Notes under the pieces: generated by a model
The model's input: only the letters and a program-made list of their open reading frames with translations
What the model was told of the DNA's origin: nothing
Databases searched by the model: none
In this document: positions 33,401 to 44,530 of the stretch, piece by piece
Layout: the number at the start of each line of letters is the position of its first letter
Position numbering within the stretch: the first letter of the stretch is position 1
DNA from: Parapristionchus giblindavisi
Lineage: Eukaryota; Nematoda; Chromadorea; Rhabditida; Diplogasteridae
Length of the DNA stretch: 64,000 nt
Direction of reading: 5' to 3'
Assembly (NCBI GenBank): GCA_943737045.1
Contig: CALSFV010000452.1
Location: 62,001-126,000, forward strand
Position numbers and translations under genes: made by a program

Positions 33401-34610
33401 CATGAACGTCCCTGAATCAGGATATTTATCGATCAATATACTGTAAAACGCTCGATATTGATGGTTCCTGAATCAGGATATTTAATGATAGCTGTACTGA
33501 GCGCGCTCAATTTTGATGGTTCCTGAAGGATACTGTAGAATTACTATACCAGACTCAGGAAGTATTGATTGGTTAACGATTGATGATGCAGGTGCTACTG
33601 TATTTATGTTTATGAATCAAGATTTTATTGTTCAATCGGATTTCTAGCACATATTGCGGAGAACGAGAACTCTGATACTATCAATTCGATGTGAAACATA
33701 TTTCTAAATGTTTTTTTAAATATTTTTACAATCAGCCATTTAAAAAGCGCCTTCAAAATTAAAATAATTTCAGTCATGCTCCTTCAAGATCCGGCACTAA
33801 TTCAGAACACCGGACCCAAAGTATAGTATAGACCGCCCCATTTCGATCGAATAGAGCGGTCGTCCACGAAAGAAACCGAAGAAGTGCCCATTTTCCTACC
33901 CTCACAGTGTAAGGATCGACCCACTGTATAAATCTCATTTTCAGGATCTACACACTATATAAAGTTGATTTTTATGCGAAACATTACAATTTAAGCGAGA
34001 AATATCGATTTTTCTAGATCGGCCGAGAGGAGTTCCGGTTTACAATTATTATAAGGTCACCTGGGTTAACTTTTTTAAAAGCTCGGCTTGTTCCTTTAAA
34101 GGAAGCGTAACCGCACTCACTGGCGTCTTCATTGTGCACACTATTTCTCTGTTCTCTAACAACGAGCATTGCCCGTCGGAGAGACCATTGAGTGAGGTAA
34201 GACCTTTAATGCGATTTGCAATATTCTCGGCGCGGTGTTTTTGCACAACACCAGCGGACACAATTTCCCCATTCCAGAATCCTCCCCCACGTCAGTTTTC
34301 CCCCACTCAACGAAACTCAATCCCCCTTTGTTCCTCTACTCCCTCAGAAATCAAGTAGAATTGCCTCTCTCTCTCTCTCTCTCTCTCTCTCCCCCCTCCC
34401 CTCACCCTTTCCTGCTCCCTCTCCCTCTCTGATATACTTGTTTTTGCTTCCTGACCTACTACTTACTTACTTTAATGAAATTTCAGAAAGGAATAGAGAG
34501 GCAGAGATAAAGAATCTTCTTTATACGAGAGAGAGACATAGAGAAATACAGATAGAGAGTTACAGAAAAGAAACAGAGAGCGATGATGGAGAGAGAGATA
34601 AAGAGTGAGT

Positions 34611-34667
<57 letters not shown>

Positions 34668-34692
34668 AGAGAGAGTGATGGAGAGAGAGAGT

Positions 34693-34746
<54 letters not shown>

Positions 34747-37742
34747 CGCAGACGGTTTGGCAGACAATTTCGCACTTGTTTTCACTACATATAGTCTATG
34801 TGTGGGGAGATCAGATATGTGATGAAATGAGGCAATTCGAGCACTAGGAGGCCCTCAGGGGACCGTGAAAACAAGAACGAAACGGCCCTGTCCGTCTAGT
34901 TCGCCATTCCAGGTATCGACCAAACTATCTTGTCTGCCTACGCTCACTAGTCAGAAAAAAAGTGCAACCCCAGCACATAAGACGCACATAAGACGCAAGA
35001 CAGCAGCACACAACACATAAGACACAGCACATAAGACGTAACACGTGTGTGTGTGTGTGTAAAAATAGCCAAAAAGTCCTACACTTCACAGGTCATATTT
35101 GTTGCTGGTTTTCTTTTCTTTTCTCTGCGTGTAATGTCCCTATACAATGTACTTGCATAAGAAAATGACGAACCTATTGTAAATGTCAAGTGAACGGGTG
35201 TAAAAAGGTATTATTCGGAACCGAATATTTCGCCTGCACTCTCACTCCCCGTCGAATATCAGTCCACTAACTCACACCTAACCCGTATGACCTTCGCCGC
35301 ACTGATTTGATATTTATACGAGAGCATTCACTAGGGAATGGTTTCTTTGATGGTTGAAATTACGGTTAGCGACCTACATAGCGACAATCAGCATGGTCGA
35401 CTTAGTAAGAATCAACTTTCAAAAGCTGCAGTTGATCGATTTTTGAACGAAACCCGTCGCATATCCGCCGCACGAAAGACAGCCAAAGTAGATTTTTGAA
35501 CTTGATTTCCATTGAAACAGCATTTTTTTTGCTGGAATCACCATGCAGACATAGAATGCTGTCGGGGGAATCGAACTCGTATACAAAAAGTGAAAAAAAC
35601 ACAATAAATGCAACTTTTTGGCTGTCCATCGTGCGGCGGAGATGCAACGGGTTTCGTTTCAAAAATCGATCAACTGCAGCTTTTGACAGTTGATTCTTGC
35701 TAAGTCGACCATGCTGATTATCGCTATGTAGGTCACTAACCGTAATTTCAACCATCACAGAAACCATTCCCTAGTCAGAATGAATAAAATGTCCATGATG
35801 ATTTCCTGATCTCACAATCAGACATTGTGCTCTAGACGCCACTAGATCGTTAAGTACTCATTATTCGCAACTCTCCGCGTTGGAATTAGGTAGAAAAGTG
35901 TAGAGAGTTCCTGGAGTAGTATTTATTTGTTTAAAAAATTATTTATTTTGGATTTAGGTGAGGAGTATTCATGAGACCTCGCGATGAAGTCCACAGGAAG
36001 AGGGGATATGCCCATTTTGTTTACTTCTACGGCCCTTATCCTAAATTCTCGTCTCACTTTACCCTATTAGAAAGAAAAACAGTCCCTCTATCTCTGCACC
36101 CAAATTTAAATCTCCCTCCGTGCACGCAAATTGGGTTGAAATGAGAAAGAAGAGTGTAATGGGGAAATATCCGCTTAAAACGACTAAATGGCCGAATGGG
36201 AGTGAGAATTATTGATTATGGGAAAGCTATCGCACGCGCATGATAAGTAGAGTGACCTTTGTCTTAGAAAGTTGAGAAAAGTTTAGGAATAATGAAAAAA
36301 AGTTGGCTTTCGGACACATCTGGATAGTGTCATCAACGCTTTAAATTGTTAAAAGTACTTCCCAAGTTAGTTTTAATGTCCGCTCTGGCCACACCTCTCT
36401 CTCGCAGGCAGAGCAAGCGAGAGTGTGGTCAGAGCGGATAGTTTCAATTTAGGTCGTCGTGCCCTTAAACCACTCACCAGCCACACATAACAGCACGAAT
36501 ATGTATGGATGAAGGCTAAAGGTACACCCCAAGTTAGTTTTAATGTCCGCTCTAGCCACACTCTCTCGCAGGCATAGAAAGCGAGAGAGTATGGTCAGAG
36601 CCACTCACCAGCCACGCATAGCAACACAGATATGTAGGGATGAAGGCTGTCGTAGAAGGCGAGTGAGGCGATCGCGTCTGCCAACCACTCTGCTCCTGGA
36701 TACAATAATAATAAACTTAAATAATTATTTAAATATTTAAAATTATTAAAATCATAGCATTTTCTAAAAAAACCGCTCTGCTCCTGAATACAATAAACAT
36801 AGACATAATTAAATATTTAAATATTTAAAATTATTAAAATCTCAGCATTTTCTAGAAAACAACTAATTAACATCATAGCATTTTCTAAAAAAAACCGCTC
36901 TGCTCCTGAATACAATAAACATAGACATAATTAAATATTTAAATATTTAAAATAATTAAAATCTCAGCATTTTCTAGAAAACCACTCTGCCCCTGAATAC
37001 AATAATAATAAACATAAATAAATATTTAAATATTTAAAATAATTAAAATCTCAGCATTTTCTAGAAAACCTCTCTGCTCCTGAGTACAATAATAATAAAC
37101 TTAAATAATTATTTAAATATTTAAAATTATTAAAATCATAGCATTTTCTAGAAAACCACTCTGCTCCTGAATACAATAAACATAGACATAATTAAATATT
37201 TAGATATTTAAAATAATTAAAATCATAGCATTTTCTAGAAAACCATTCTGCCCCTGAATACAATAATAATAAACTTAAATAATTATTTAAATATTTAAAA
37301 TTATTAAAATCATAGCATTTTCTAGAAAACCATTCTGCCCCTGAATACAATAATAATAAACTTAAATAATTATTTAAATATTTAAAATTATTAAAATCAT
37401 AGCATTTTCTAAAAAACCACTCTGCTCCTGGATACAATAATAATAAACATAAATATTTTTTTCAATATTTAAAATAATTAAAATCTCAGCATTTTCTAGA
37501 AAACCACTCTGCTCCTGAATACAATGAACATACACACAAATAATTATTTAAATATTTAAAATAATTAAAATCTCAAAATTTTGCAAAAAAATAACAGGTT
37601 CTGTTTTAATCGTTTTGCGCATATCATATATATTAAACGAACGAAAAAGACCAAAAGATGGAAAGATCAAAGATTAAAGATCAAAGATCATGGACTGACC
37701 ATGTAGAGCGATCGTGCCCATCTGACATTGTGACGCATTCAT
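27449..37742 (-). CDS. Rhodopsin-type neuropeptide receptor, DMSR/myosuppressin-receptor-like
   Basis: 16 exons: 37742-37700, 36695-36609, 33411-33255, 32962-32866, 32569-32522, 32107-32006, 31774-31687, 30055-30000, 29164-29042, 28996-28907, 28819-28766, 28665-28577, 28518-28462, 28391-28301, 27861-27750, 27534-27449. Phases agree (459 aa). Seven hydrophobic segments are present: TM1 ~36-56, TM2 ~64-86, TM3 ~107-130, TM4 ~153-173, TM5 ~234-255, TM6 ~277-296, TM7 ~317-340. Landmarks are N48 (TM1), D75 (TM2), C97 with C190 as the likely disulfide, R135 in place of DRY (QIRV), the TM6 stretch DHTTPMLVAVLSIFLLAEFPQ, and NSAVNFIIYC (331-340) in TM7. The last two are typical of nematode DMSR receptors for FMRFamide-like peptides. 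N2 is in a glycosylation sequon. The Ser-rich C-tail (~364-459) suits arrestin control. The 28996 exon follows TTTAAG, not CAG. It hosts a nested gene and an exon-derived array. Confidence 0.85.
27536..27900. repeat. AAAGATC heptamer runs in receptor introns
   Basis: Runs of 2-5 AAAGATC units occur at 27541-27563, 27716-27745 and 27868-27893. The same unit recurs at 2949, 3117, 3307, 3427, 13749, 14565, 14680, 15763, 15786, 28195, 28829, 28998-29036 and 37664. Nearly all read GATCTTT on the coding strand of the minus-strand genes. One short run at 28430-28445 is opposite. Confidence 0.75.
29307..29853. mobile_element. 547-bp foldback element with TACAGTACAGCCCGG ends
   Basis: Starts TACAGTACAGCCCGGTCG and ends CGACCGGGCTGTACTGTA. 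Arms of about 240 bp are near-perfect inverted repeats meeting around 29530-29640. The TA termini fit Tc1/mariner-type insertion. It lies in the receptor intron between the 30000 and 29164 exons. No transposase. Confidence 0.8.
29872..29991. mobile_element. Family C palindromic MITE
   Basis: Arms 'gcgacaccccaagttaattt' and 'aaattagcttggggtgtgcc'. It ends about 8 bp before the receptor exon at 30000. Confidence 0.7.
30699..31309 (+). CDS. Nested His/Gly/Tyr-rich secreted protein
   Basis: Five exons: 30699-30756, 30805-30888, 30931-31040, 31092-31167, 31215-31309 (140 aa, phases agree). Residues 1-17 (MNSSIIIVLILVAAACA) are a good signal peptide. The mature part is low complexity: YGSKYGEGH, GGHGD and KYGQHEKGDEY blocks, then a tail of HYEPH and HHEHHHE repeats with about 15 His in the last 31 residues. 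It may be a metal-binding, cuticle-associated or antimicrobial-type peptide; the family is not recognised. The start follows a TTTAG acceptor by one base, suggesting trans-splicing. Exon 3 follows TTGAAG, not CAG. The whole gene lies within the receptor intron between the 31687 and 30055 exons, on the opposite strand. Confidence 0.75.
32194..32428. mobile_element. Family D MITE directly joined to a family C MITE
   Basis: Family D (32194-32311) runs 'aaagggagcgtaacctctcc' to 'ggtgacgctccctttaa'. Family C (about 32311-32428) follows at once with 'ccgctctggagacgctctct' and its complement. Both are in the receptor intron between the 32522 and 32107 exons. Confidence 0.7.
33058..33180. mobile_element. 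Degenerate family C MITE
   Basis: Contains 'acactctctcgctttctgtg' and 'gcggagagactttctaataa'. It is in the receptor intron upstream of the 32962 exon, followed by an 'aagctcct' rich stretch reaching the 33255 exon. Confidence 0.5.
33893..34205. mobile_element. Truncated family B element followed by a family D MITE
   Basis: 33893-34030 matches the family B half ('taccctcacagtgtaaggat...'). 34092-34205 is family D ('aaaggaagcgtaaccgcact' to 'gagtgaggtaagaccttt'). Both lie in the long receptor intron between the 36609 and 33411 exons. Confidence 0.55.
34362..34746. repeat. CT tract followed by a long GA microsatellite
   Basis: (CT)n at 34362-34391, then GA-rich simple sequence from about 34490, densest at 34606-34746. 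It produces spurious Leu/Ser and Arg/Glu reading frames on both strands. Intronic in the receptor gene. Confidence 0.8.
35331..35774. mobile_element. 444-bp foldback element CTAGGGAATGGTTTCT
   Basis: Ends are CTAGGGAATGGTTTCT and AGAAACCATTCCCTAG, flanked by TCA on both sides. Arms of about 150 bp pair, for example 'cagcatggtcgacttag' with its complement. It is in the long receptor intron. The 35775-36355 stretch shows nothing recognisable. Confidence 0.75.
36356..36650. repeat. Tandem duplication of a family C MITE plus the 3' part of receptor exon 2
   Basis: Unit 1 (36356-36517) is a full family C MITE followed by a diverged copy of the last ~38 bp of exon 2 and its donor. Unit 2 (36518 on) is a truncated family C MITE joined directly to the real exon 2 donor. 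In the extra copy the MITE end supplies a TTTAG in acceptor position, creating a 38-nt pseudo-exon with donor GTGAGTGG. Confidence 0.7.
36685..37590. repeat. 87-bp minisatellite seeded from the 5' edge of receptor exon 2
   Basis: About ten units start 'ccactctgctcctgaatac' at 36685, 36771, 36894, 36981, 37069, 37156, 37243, 37329, 37416 and 37503. One unit is longer (123 bp). The first is the true exon 2 boundary. Every unit keeps on the minus strand the sequence TATTCAG/GGGCAGAGTGG or TATCCAG/GAGCAGAGTGG, that is the acceptor and first coding bases, then AT-rich filler 'aaatatttaaaattattaaaatc'. Confidence 0.85.
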
Positions 37743-37978
37743 TCTCTTCAAGACATCTCACCTGGATAATAAATAATTATTTATTTTAATAAAATATTTA
37801 AGAACATCATATTCAAAAATCAATAATTAGCGTGGAATACGGAGAGACGAAAAACCGAGCTGATGAACATGAACAATATAGTAATAATAATAATAATATT
37901 TATAAGTGTTCATGAATATATAAATATAATGAAACGCGTGTGATGAAAGAAAAAGAAGCGAAATGAATCGATAATTAA

Positions 37979-38400
37979 CAAGGGAACGTTCCCAACTTGT
38001 CCTGGTCATATGAGATGGCAATAGCATGAATAGAATCAGTTTTCGATGCTGATTATGAATCCGCTTTCAAACGTTGCCCAATCGAGCTGAGCTTCGAGAA
38101 AATCGATATTGAAATTCGACTAGTTGATTCGAAAATTCACATATAATCTACATTATCTACTAAACCACACCAGCAGTTGTTTGAATAATTGATATATGAG
38201 TTAATGAACTCATTAGGATGGATTGTGTAGAAATCTACATTAATTTCCAAATCAACTAGACGATTTTCAATATCGATTTTCTCGAAGCTCAGCTCGATTG
38301 GGCAACGTTTGAAAGCGGATTCGTAATCAGCACCGAAAACTGATTCTATTCATGCTATTGCCATCTTATATGGCCAGGACAAGTTGGGAACGTTCCCTTG
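37979..38400. mobile_element. 422-bp foldback element with TAA target duplication
   Basis: Ends are CAAGGGAACGTTCCCAAC and GTTGGGAACGTTCCCTTG, flanked by TAA on both sides. A 3-bp TAA duplication suggests the PIF/Harbinger type. Arms of about 165 bp. It lies just upstream of the receptor start. Confidence 0.75.
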
Positions 38401-39227
38401 TAAGATGATAATGCAAACGATAATGAATTGCTCACTGGCTAAAGAATAGGGATAATTTGATACGAATCAGTTCAGGATCTCTGGATTACCCCTCACACCG
38501 AGAAATTTTCAAGTAGGAAAAACAGAGGCGACGCGGAACGAAAAAGTTCAGAATCGAGCAGAAAATAGATGTTGATGAAGAAGGCGAGAAGAGAAAGGGG
38601 GACAATTCTATCATCTGTTAGGGGCCTCATCCTCGTAGTTCAAGTTGATTTGGCCAAAGTCTATCATGAAAGCCGTTGAAGGGGGTGCCCAGACACGGAT
38701 TAGCCAAGCAACAAAGCTTATGAACGCATTAGGATAATGAAAGTGGTCCCTGGAGCAAATATTAGAGGTCATTATATGCACGAATCTTGACAATTAGCGA
38801 CAACGAGAGAAAAGTGTTCTGAATCTTTAGACGATGATTGCGATGGATTTGCATTGGAACTGTGGGGAGCTTGAAAGGGACTCTCCAAGGACACAATGAT
38901 CCGCTCTTATTATTAGACGATACAACTGAAATTTCAGAAAAGTGAAAAAAAGAGAAATGGTCGTTTTAAAAAAAAATGGAAAGTTGAAAATAAAAATCTG
39001 AATTCACGCTCTTTCTTATTCTTTTTAATGAGATTCTTTGAACTGTGGGCTAACTTTCGAATTAGTCTGGCGGTGTCCCTTGAAAGGTCGAATCGAATGA
39101 GGACGTGGCTCGTCAATCGCGAAGTAGTGCGTGAGAGCGTCCGTGAGAAATTAGTCTACACTCGCAATGTCTACTAACGAACCAGAGCTTTAAGGACGAC
39201 CATACTTGTTAGCTCAAACTTCGACTC

Positions 39228-39462
39228 TTAGCTCTTAGCTCTTAGCTCTTAGCTCTTAGCTCTTAGCTCTTAGCTCTCAGCTCTCAGCTCTTAGCTCTTA
39301 GCTCTTAGCTCTTAGCTCTTAACTCTTAGCTCCTAGCTCTTAGCTCTTAGCTCTTAGCTCTTAGCTCTTAGCTCTTAGCTCTTAGTTCTTAGCTCTTAGC
39401 TCTTAGCTCTTAGCTCTTAGCTCTCAGCTCTTAGCTCTCAGCTCTCAGCTCTTAGCTCTTAG
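39228..39462. repeat. TTAGCTC heptamer array, about 33 copies
   Basis: Near-perfect TTAGCTC tandem units with scattered single-base variants (TCAGCTC, TTAACTC). The monomer resembles the nematode telomere unit TTAGGC only in its first four bases and has a different length. Confidence 0.9.
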
Positions 39463-39918
39463 AGCAAACTCAGGCCGTTTTCCCGGTACTTTGACCCACT
39501 GATTTGAATAAGCCACTGCCAAGGAAGTAGTGGTCTATCGACAAATCTTTTTAGGCCTACAGCTGGAAAACATTGCGAATCAGTCAGATTCAGGGGAGGG
39601 ATGTGGAGAGATTTAGAGGAATAAAGGGAAAGCGACAGGGATATAGAGAGGCAGAGATTAAGAGAGTTAGTGAAATTCGAGATAGAGGTATAGGGAAAGA
39701 GAGGGAGAGGGAGAGGGAGAGATAGAGATAGGGAGAGAGAGGGAGAGATTGGAACTGCAGACATACGGACAGACGAACATACAGACAGCCACCGTTGCCG
39801 GTTAGTCAACACAATAATGGATTGAATTTCGTCCCTTCATACAATGGAGGAAGGGATACAGCGAAACAGCACTGTGATATATCGATGCTATCGCAATACT
39901 ATTTGTATCCTAGCGATG

Positions 39919-40033
39919 CTAAAAGGCACGCCCAAGCTAAATTTATTCTCCGCATTGGCTATACTCTCTAGTAGACAAAGAAAGCGAGAGAGTGTGGCCA
40001 GAGCGGAGAGTTTAACAATTGCTCTCGGCAAGG
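39919..40033. mobile_element. Family C palindromic MITE
   Basis: Arms 'aaaggcacgcccaagctaaa' and 'gagcggagagtttaacaatt' around 'gtagacaaagaaagcgag'. Confidence 0.65.
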
Positions 40034-40489
40034 GCGGCTCGATGAAGCAAAAAGTTTCAAAATCGTCCTAGACCGTCCATATTTGGAGTCCCTAGGGATG
40101 GGATACACGTTAGCCAAAAACCCTTAAAAGCAGCCCATAAGAGCAAAACAGCAATGCGTCGTTACATTTGACCTACGCTCAACGTAAACGTGGGCGTAAA
40201 AATGTGTGACCAAGTGGTAACCCTGATGGTCCTTGAGATTACTGTAAACGTTAATCAGTCCTTATTGAACGAGATTTACGGTAGCTTCATACCGTATCCC
40301 TATTGATACCTGAGCATCTTTTCCACTTCGGATACAACACACTCCAATATATGCGCCACAAGTCACCCACTAAAATGTTCCCAATTCAAGTTTCCAAGGA
40401 GTCCGGGGCAACGCTGCTTTTCGGTTTCAGCTTTACGCTAAACAATATTGAACCAATGAAGTGCAAACGAGAATAAATTAAAATGTTAA

Positions 40490-40612
40490 AGACTAGCTAT
40501 CTAGCTTCGCGTCTTATTTGGCTAGCTATCTAGCTTCGCATCCTACGTGGCTGGCTATCTAGCTTCGCGTCCTACTTGGCTTGGCTAGCTATCTAGCTTC
40601 GTCCTAGCATGT
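40490..40612. repeat. Tandem repeat with unit containing GCTAGCTATCTAGCTTCG
   Basis: About four copies of a 33-38 bp unit ('ggctagctatctagcttcgc' plus 'gtcctacttg'). Confidence 0.75.
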
Positions 40613-41841
40613 TTTCAGTTTAGGTTCATTCAATTTGGATGATGCCATTTTGGAGTGTGGAAAGATGTGCGGACAAGCATTGTTGACACGATTCTCCCAA
40701 TATAGACGGGTGAAAAGTGGGCATTATAAAATAAACATGAATGTTTTATAAACCGCTATGACCAAAGAACTGTGCATTTTACATATCGTTAAATTGGTTA
40801 TGGTTTTGGGTTTTTTGGTTTTAAAATAGTGGAAAGAGATGAAAAGTAGAAAAAAAGCTCTCCCAGTATTACACACACTCTTGAATCTTTTCGTTTCTTT
40901 TTGTCTTAACTTTTAAAAAGAACTTTGAAAATAAAAGTGCGAAAGTATTTCAGAGTGATTGTTCTCTATGCTTAAAGCTACACTTCGAAATGACAAAAGT
41001 CAAAACACGCTTATGTCGCGAAATGTATAATGACGTCAAAATATGCCTTTGAATCTACAAAAATACGTCCATTAGCCGATAAAAACACTGCCATATGTGA
41101 TTAAAATAAAAATCAGGCTCAAATTCTAACATTGACTAAACGCTTTCCGATTTTTCGCGCTCTGGCATTGCTCTCTCGCTTTCCTTATCAGAGTGATGAG
41201 AAAATGCTCGGGGTTTAGATCTATGATACATTTTTTGTTCTTCTTTCAGTAATCACGAAAAACGATAAAAGGAACGTCTAAGCTCAATGAAATATCAATG
41301 ATCATTCATTAATTCACATAAAGAGACGGCCCACTTTGAAGCGAAACGAAATGAGCTAATTTCGAGTCGACGGCTTGATACGCACACTTGAACGACTTCA
41401 GAAAGAGATGCGACTGTCTCATTTCCTTCTCCCTCTCCCTCTCTCTCTGCTTCTGTCCCTCTCCCTCTCCCTCTCCCTCTCTCCCTCTCCCTCTGCCTCT
41501 ATTTCATTCGTTCAACCTGTTTTCCATTCTTCAAAAGTATCCATTTTCATGTAGGAGGATAGACAAGACGAGTAAATGCGAAAAACAAGTTTGTCAAATG
41601 AACGAATAAAGAGAAAATCGGGCCGATTTTCGTGTACTATCTAGCCGATTTTGCCTACTGCCCCACAAGGTACCATCCGGTCTGTCTGCTTTTTATTTTC
41701 GCCACTTTGCTCTGCATATGTTATAAAGTGGACCTTTGTCAGCGGTTTAGTCTTTCACACGCACAATTGCTTTGTTCGCGTGGTTTGTTATATGGGAAAC
41801 AAAACCATCTGCTGATGACAATATTTCTAAAAATAAGATAA

Positions 41842-42142
41842 CCCTCATTTGAAACTCTCAGCTCTGGCAATTCTCTTTCGCTTGTTGTCTGCAGCACTCT
41901 GGTATTTTGCCACTTAAAGTCTACTTAAACTTTCCCACTTTAAGTAGACTTTAAGTAAACTTAAAGTGAGACGTAAGTCTACTTAAAGTGGTGTGGTATA
42001 CTGTAATGCATTTCGTCAAATGTTCTTTCACTTAAAGTTTACTTAAAGTCTACTTAAAGTCTGTGACGTAGTTTAAGTAGACTTTAAGTGGCAAAATACC
42101 AGAGCATGAGCGGAGAGTAAAATTAGCTCACGGTGTGTCTTT
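41842..42142. mobile_element. Family C MITE split by a family F element
   Basis: The family C arms are 41842-41896 and 42105-42142. The family F insert is 41897-42104 (CTCTGGTATTTTG to CAAAATACCAGAG) with CA on both sides. Confidence 0.75.
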
Positions 42143-43210
42143 AAACTCCCCACAAATATACGACTTACAATGCGAAAGTAGAACGAACGGCTTCACAGCG
42201 CTCTAGCCGTCAAAAAGCAGCGAAAAATTGTGTGACATGGAGATAGCGATGACATGCTGTTACACCCTGCGGGTAATCACAAATTCATGAAGCATTGTCA
42301 TCCATAACAGAGCAATACAAAAATTCATTAAAGAAAGCGTCGGAACAGTCTTTGATCTCTTCGCATCATACACTATTTTTACAATGTGCCATGAATTTGT
42401 GATTGCACGCAGTGTGTAACATTGATATATTATCTGCAAAACATATAGCGGTTTATGTACTTCGGGATAAGAACAGTTATTTCACCACAATCGCGATAGT
42501 ACCGCTCAAGACTCGAGAAAAAATGAAAAAGAAGACAAGATGAGAGATTACTTAACTGATTAAGAACTAAATGCCATAATAAAAATATTATTATTATTAT
42601 TATTGATCAGCGCAATTATGCGACTCCTGATAAATTATGTTATGCTAAATAATTTATCTGGGGTCGCATAGTTGCGCTGATTTTATAATATGTCATAAGA
42701 GATTGCGGCGTTCCCTCTTTTCTTATGTATGTTTTCTAAGCAAAAACCCACACACACATCTCTTTTTAGCAACTCTTTTTCAGAAACAAGTAAACACTTA
42801 TAACATTAAGCAATGAATATATCTAAGCCATCCCATTTACTAGAATCACGAGTGATTCATAAAAAAACCACAGTAAATATATTAAAAACAGCGAAACGCA
42901 TATCGGAAGCCAATAATATCTCATTTAATGATCGAATAATAATATCAATTGAATAATAATAATCCAATAACAGCTCACTTTTTCATTCATTAAAAAAATT
43001 TATGAAGTGTACTCTCTATGCAAAAAAGTGTTCTTGATTCCGACAATCCCAGGCATTAATATCTTGTAAAAATAGTGTCGATGATTTTTTTTCATTTCTC
43101 TTTCACAGCCACGTTTGAAATCATGCCAATCGAGATGATAACAGCTAATCGAGAGCAAGAAAGGCATGGGAGTTCAACCAAACTGTCCAAATCATGCTCC
43201 AGGAAACAAG
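42143..43210. other. Gene-free stretch with one small foldback
   Basis: 42570-42697 is an inverted repeat: 'gatcagcgcaattatgcgac' pairs with 'gtcgcatagttgcgctgat', with 'atgccataat' and 'ttataatatgtcat' at its ends. Nothing else is recognisable to 43210. Confidence 0.5.
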
Positions 43211-43211
43211 T

Positions 43212-43312
43212 ACAGATTTTCTATGCTAATTTGACTCTGTCCGCTCTGGCAACACTGTCGTAGACAAAGAAAGCGAGAGATCATTGCCAGAGTGGAATTT
43301 CAGATGCACAAC
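43212..43312. mobile_element. Degenerate family C MITE
   Basis: 'tgtccgctctggcaacactg' pairs with 'cattgccagagtggaatttc' around 'gtagacaaagaaagcgag'. Confidence 0.55.
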
Positions 43313-43724
43313 GACTTAAACTGTAAATGAATTCTTTCTTAATTTTCGAGCTTTTTGCTAATTATCTTGGAATTGGGTATCCCTACTGCACCACTGTCTA
43401 TAAATACAATTTAATGGCATGGATTTCATTTTTCAGCTTCATGGTTGTTTCATGGTAGGGAACCAAGACCGTGAATCACAACTGTGGGTCCTATCAAGAC
43501 CTTGGACCATGGTCAAGCCAGTGATTCAAGACAGTGAGTCATGCAGGCAATTACAAAGTGAGTGACGAGGGACACATTTCAGAATCGTCACACTACTCTT
43601 TTAATATATTTCGACGTCTCACTCTCCTCAGTCATGCCCGAACGTCATTAGGATGGCGAGACTTTGCATAATTGAAATAGACGAACGTGCTCGAAGAACT
43701 GCGAGAGGTGGGTTATAGAGAGGT

Positions 43725-44085
43725 AGAGGAAGAGGTAGAGGTAGAGGTAGAGGTAGAGGTAGAGGTAGAAATAGAGGTAGAGGTAGAGGTAGAGAGGTAG
43801 GGGTAGAGTAACAATAAGATGCAAAAAATAGTGCCGCAACCCACTAGGATGAGCTGAACTATAGAGCAAGAGAAGGGAGAAGAAGAGCAGGGCTACAATC
43901 CTTCCAGGAAATGGTTGGGATTAGATCAAGGAGAAGATGAAGATGGGGGAGGGGAGAGGGAGAGGGAGGAAGAGGGAGAGTTAGAGGGAGAGGGAGAAGG
44001 AGAAGATGAAGATGGAGGAGGGGAGAGGGAGAGGGAGGAAGAGGGAGACGGAGAGAGTGAGAGAGAGAGGAGGAAAGAGTGGAGA
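43725..44085. repeat. GGTAGA hexamer tract and GA-rich minisatellite
   Basis: (GGTAGA)n at about 43725-43805. Then two copies of a 96-bp GA-rich unit ('gaagatgaagatggnggagg', at about 43930 and 44000). These account for the repetitive open frames on both strands here. Confidence 0.8.
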
Positions 44086-44432
44086 AGAATTGAACGTATG
44101 AAGGACTGTGGGAAGTGGTTTGAACTATCTGGGAGCTGGTTAAAGTGCGAATAAATTTTTTTGGGCAGACAAAATTTGGACAAGAATGTATATAAGAAAA
44201 ATTGTTGATAAATTATATCCATGAAAGTCTATTTACTAAAAGTAAAATTATCAGAAGAGACCTGAAATATTGTTCTATGCCGAAACAAATAGAAGGAAAA
44301 TAGCACGGTAAAAGCATTTGGAATGCGTAACGTGGAGTGTTGAAGTGAAGCCGAAGTTACTTTGTTTTGAACGCCCGAGACATGTGAGCGAGAAAGTATT
44401 CACATTATATTTATGCGCTGCTCTACCATTAC

Positions 44433-44530
44433 AGGCATACTCCGCGAGCTAATTTTACTCTCCGCTCTGCGCAAGGCTCTCTCGCAGACAAAGAAAGCGA
44501 GAGAGTGTGGCGAGAGCGGAGAGTTTCATA
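44433..44530. mobile_element. Family C palindromic MITE
   Basis: Arms 'ctaattttactctccgctct' and 'cgagagcggagagtttcata'. 44531-45470 beyond it holds nothing I can support, apart from the weak exon candidate noted in the findings. Confidence 0.65.

Larger units (their letters stand above)
38401..41840. other. Gene-free stretch upstream of the receptor gene
   Basis: It contains the heptamer array at 39228, a (GAGAGG)n tract near 39690-39750, a family C copy at 39919, a 34-bp tandem repeat at 40490, a degraded family C half near 41146-41216 and a (TCCCTC)n tract near 41425-41500. No exon with matching splice signals was found. Confidence 0.5.

Noticed and set aside
34483..34794. Long Leu/Ser-rich and Arg/Glu-rich open frames on both strands
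   Set aside because: They are translations of a (GA)n microsatellite in an intron. No splice context or codon bias.
37192..37437. Open frame with a repeated SGAEWFSRKCYDFN unit, looking like a repeat protein
   Set aside because: It is the exon 2-derived 87-bp minisatellite read through. Only the first unit is a real exon.
38611..38793. 60-codon minus-strand open frame upstream of the receptor gene as an extra exon
   Set aside because: No acceptor or donor in a phase that joins receptor exon 1, which already has a good start codon.
39228..39462. Interstitial telomere
   Set aside because: The unit is TTAGCTC (7 bp), not the nematode TTAGGC (6 bp).
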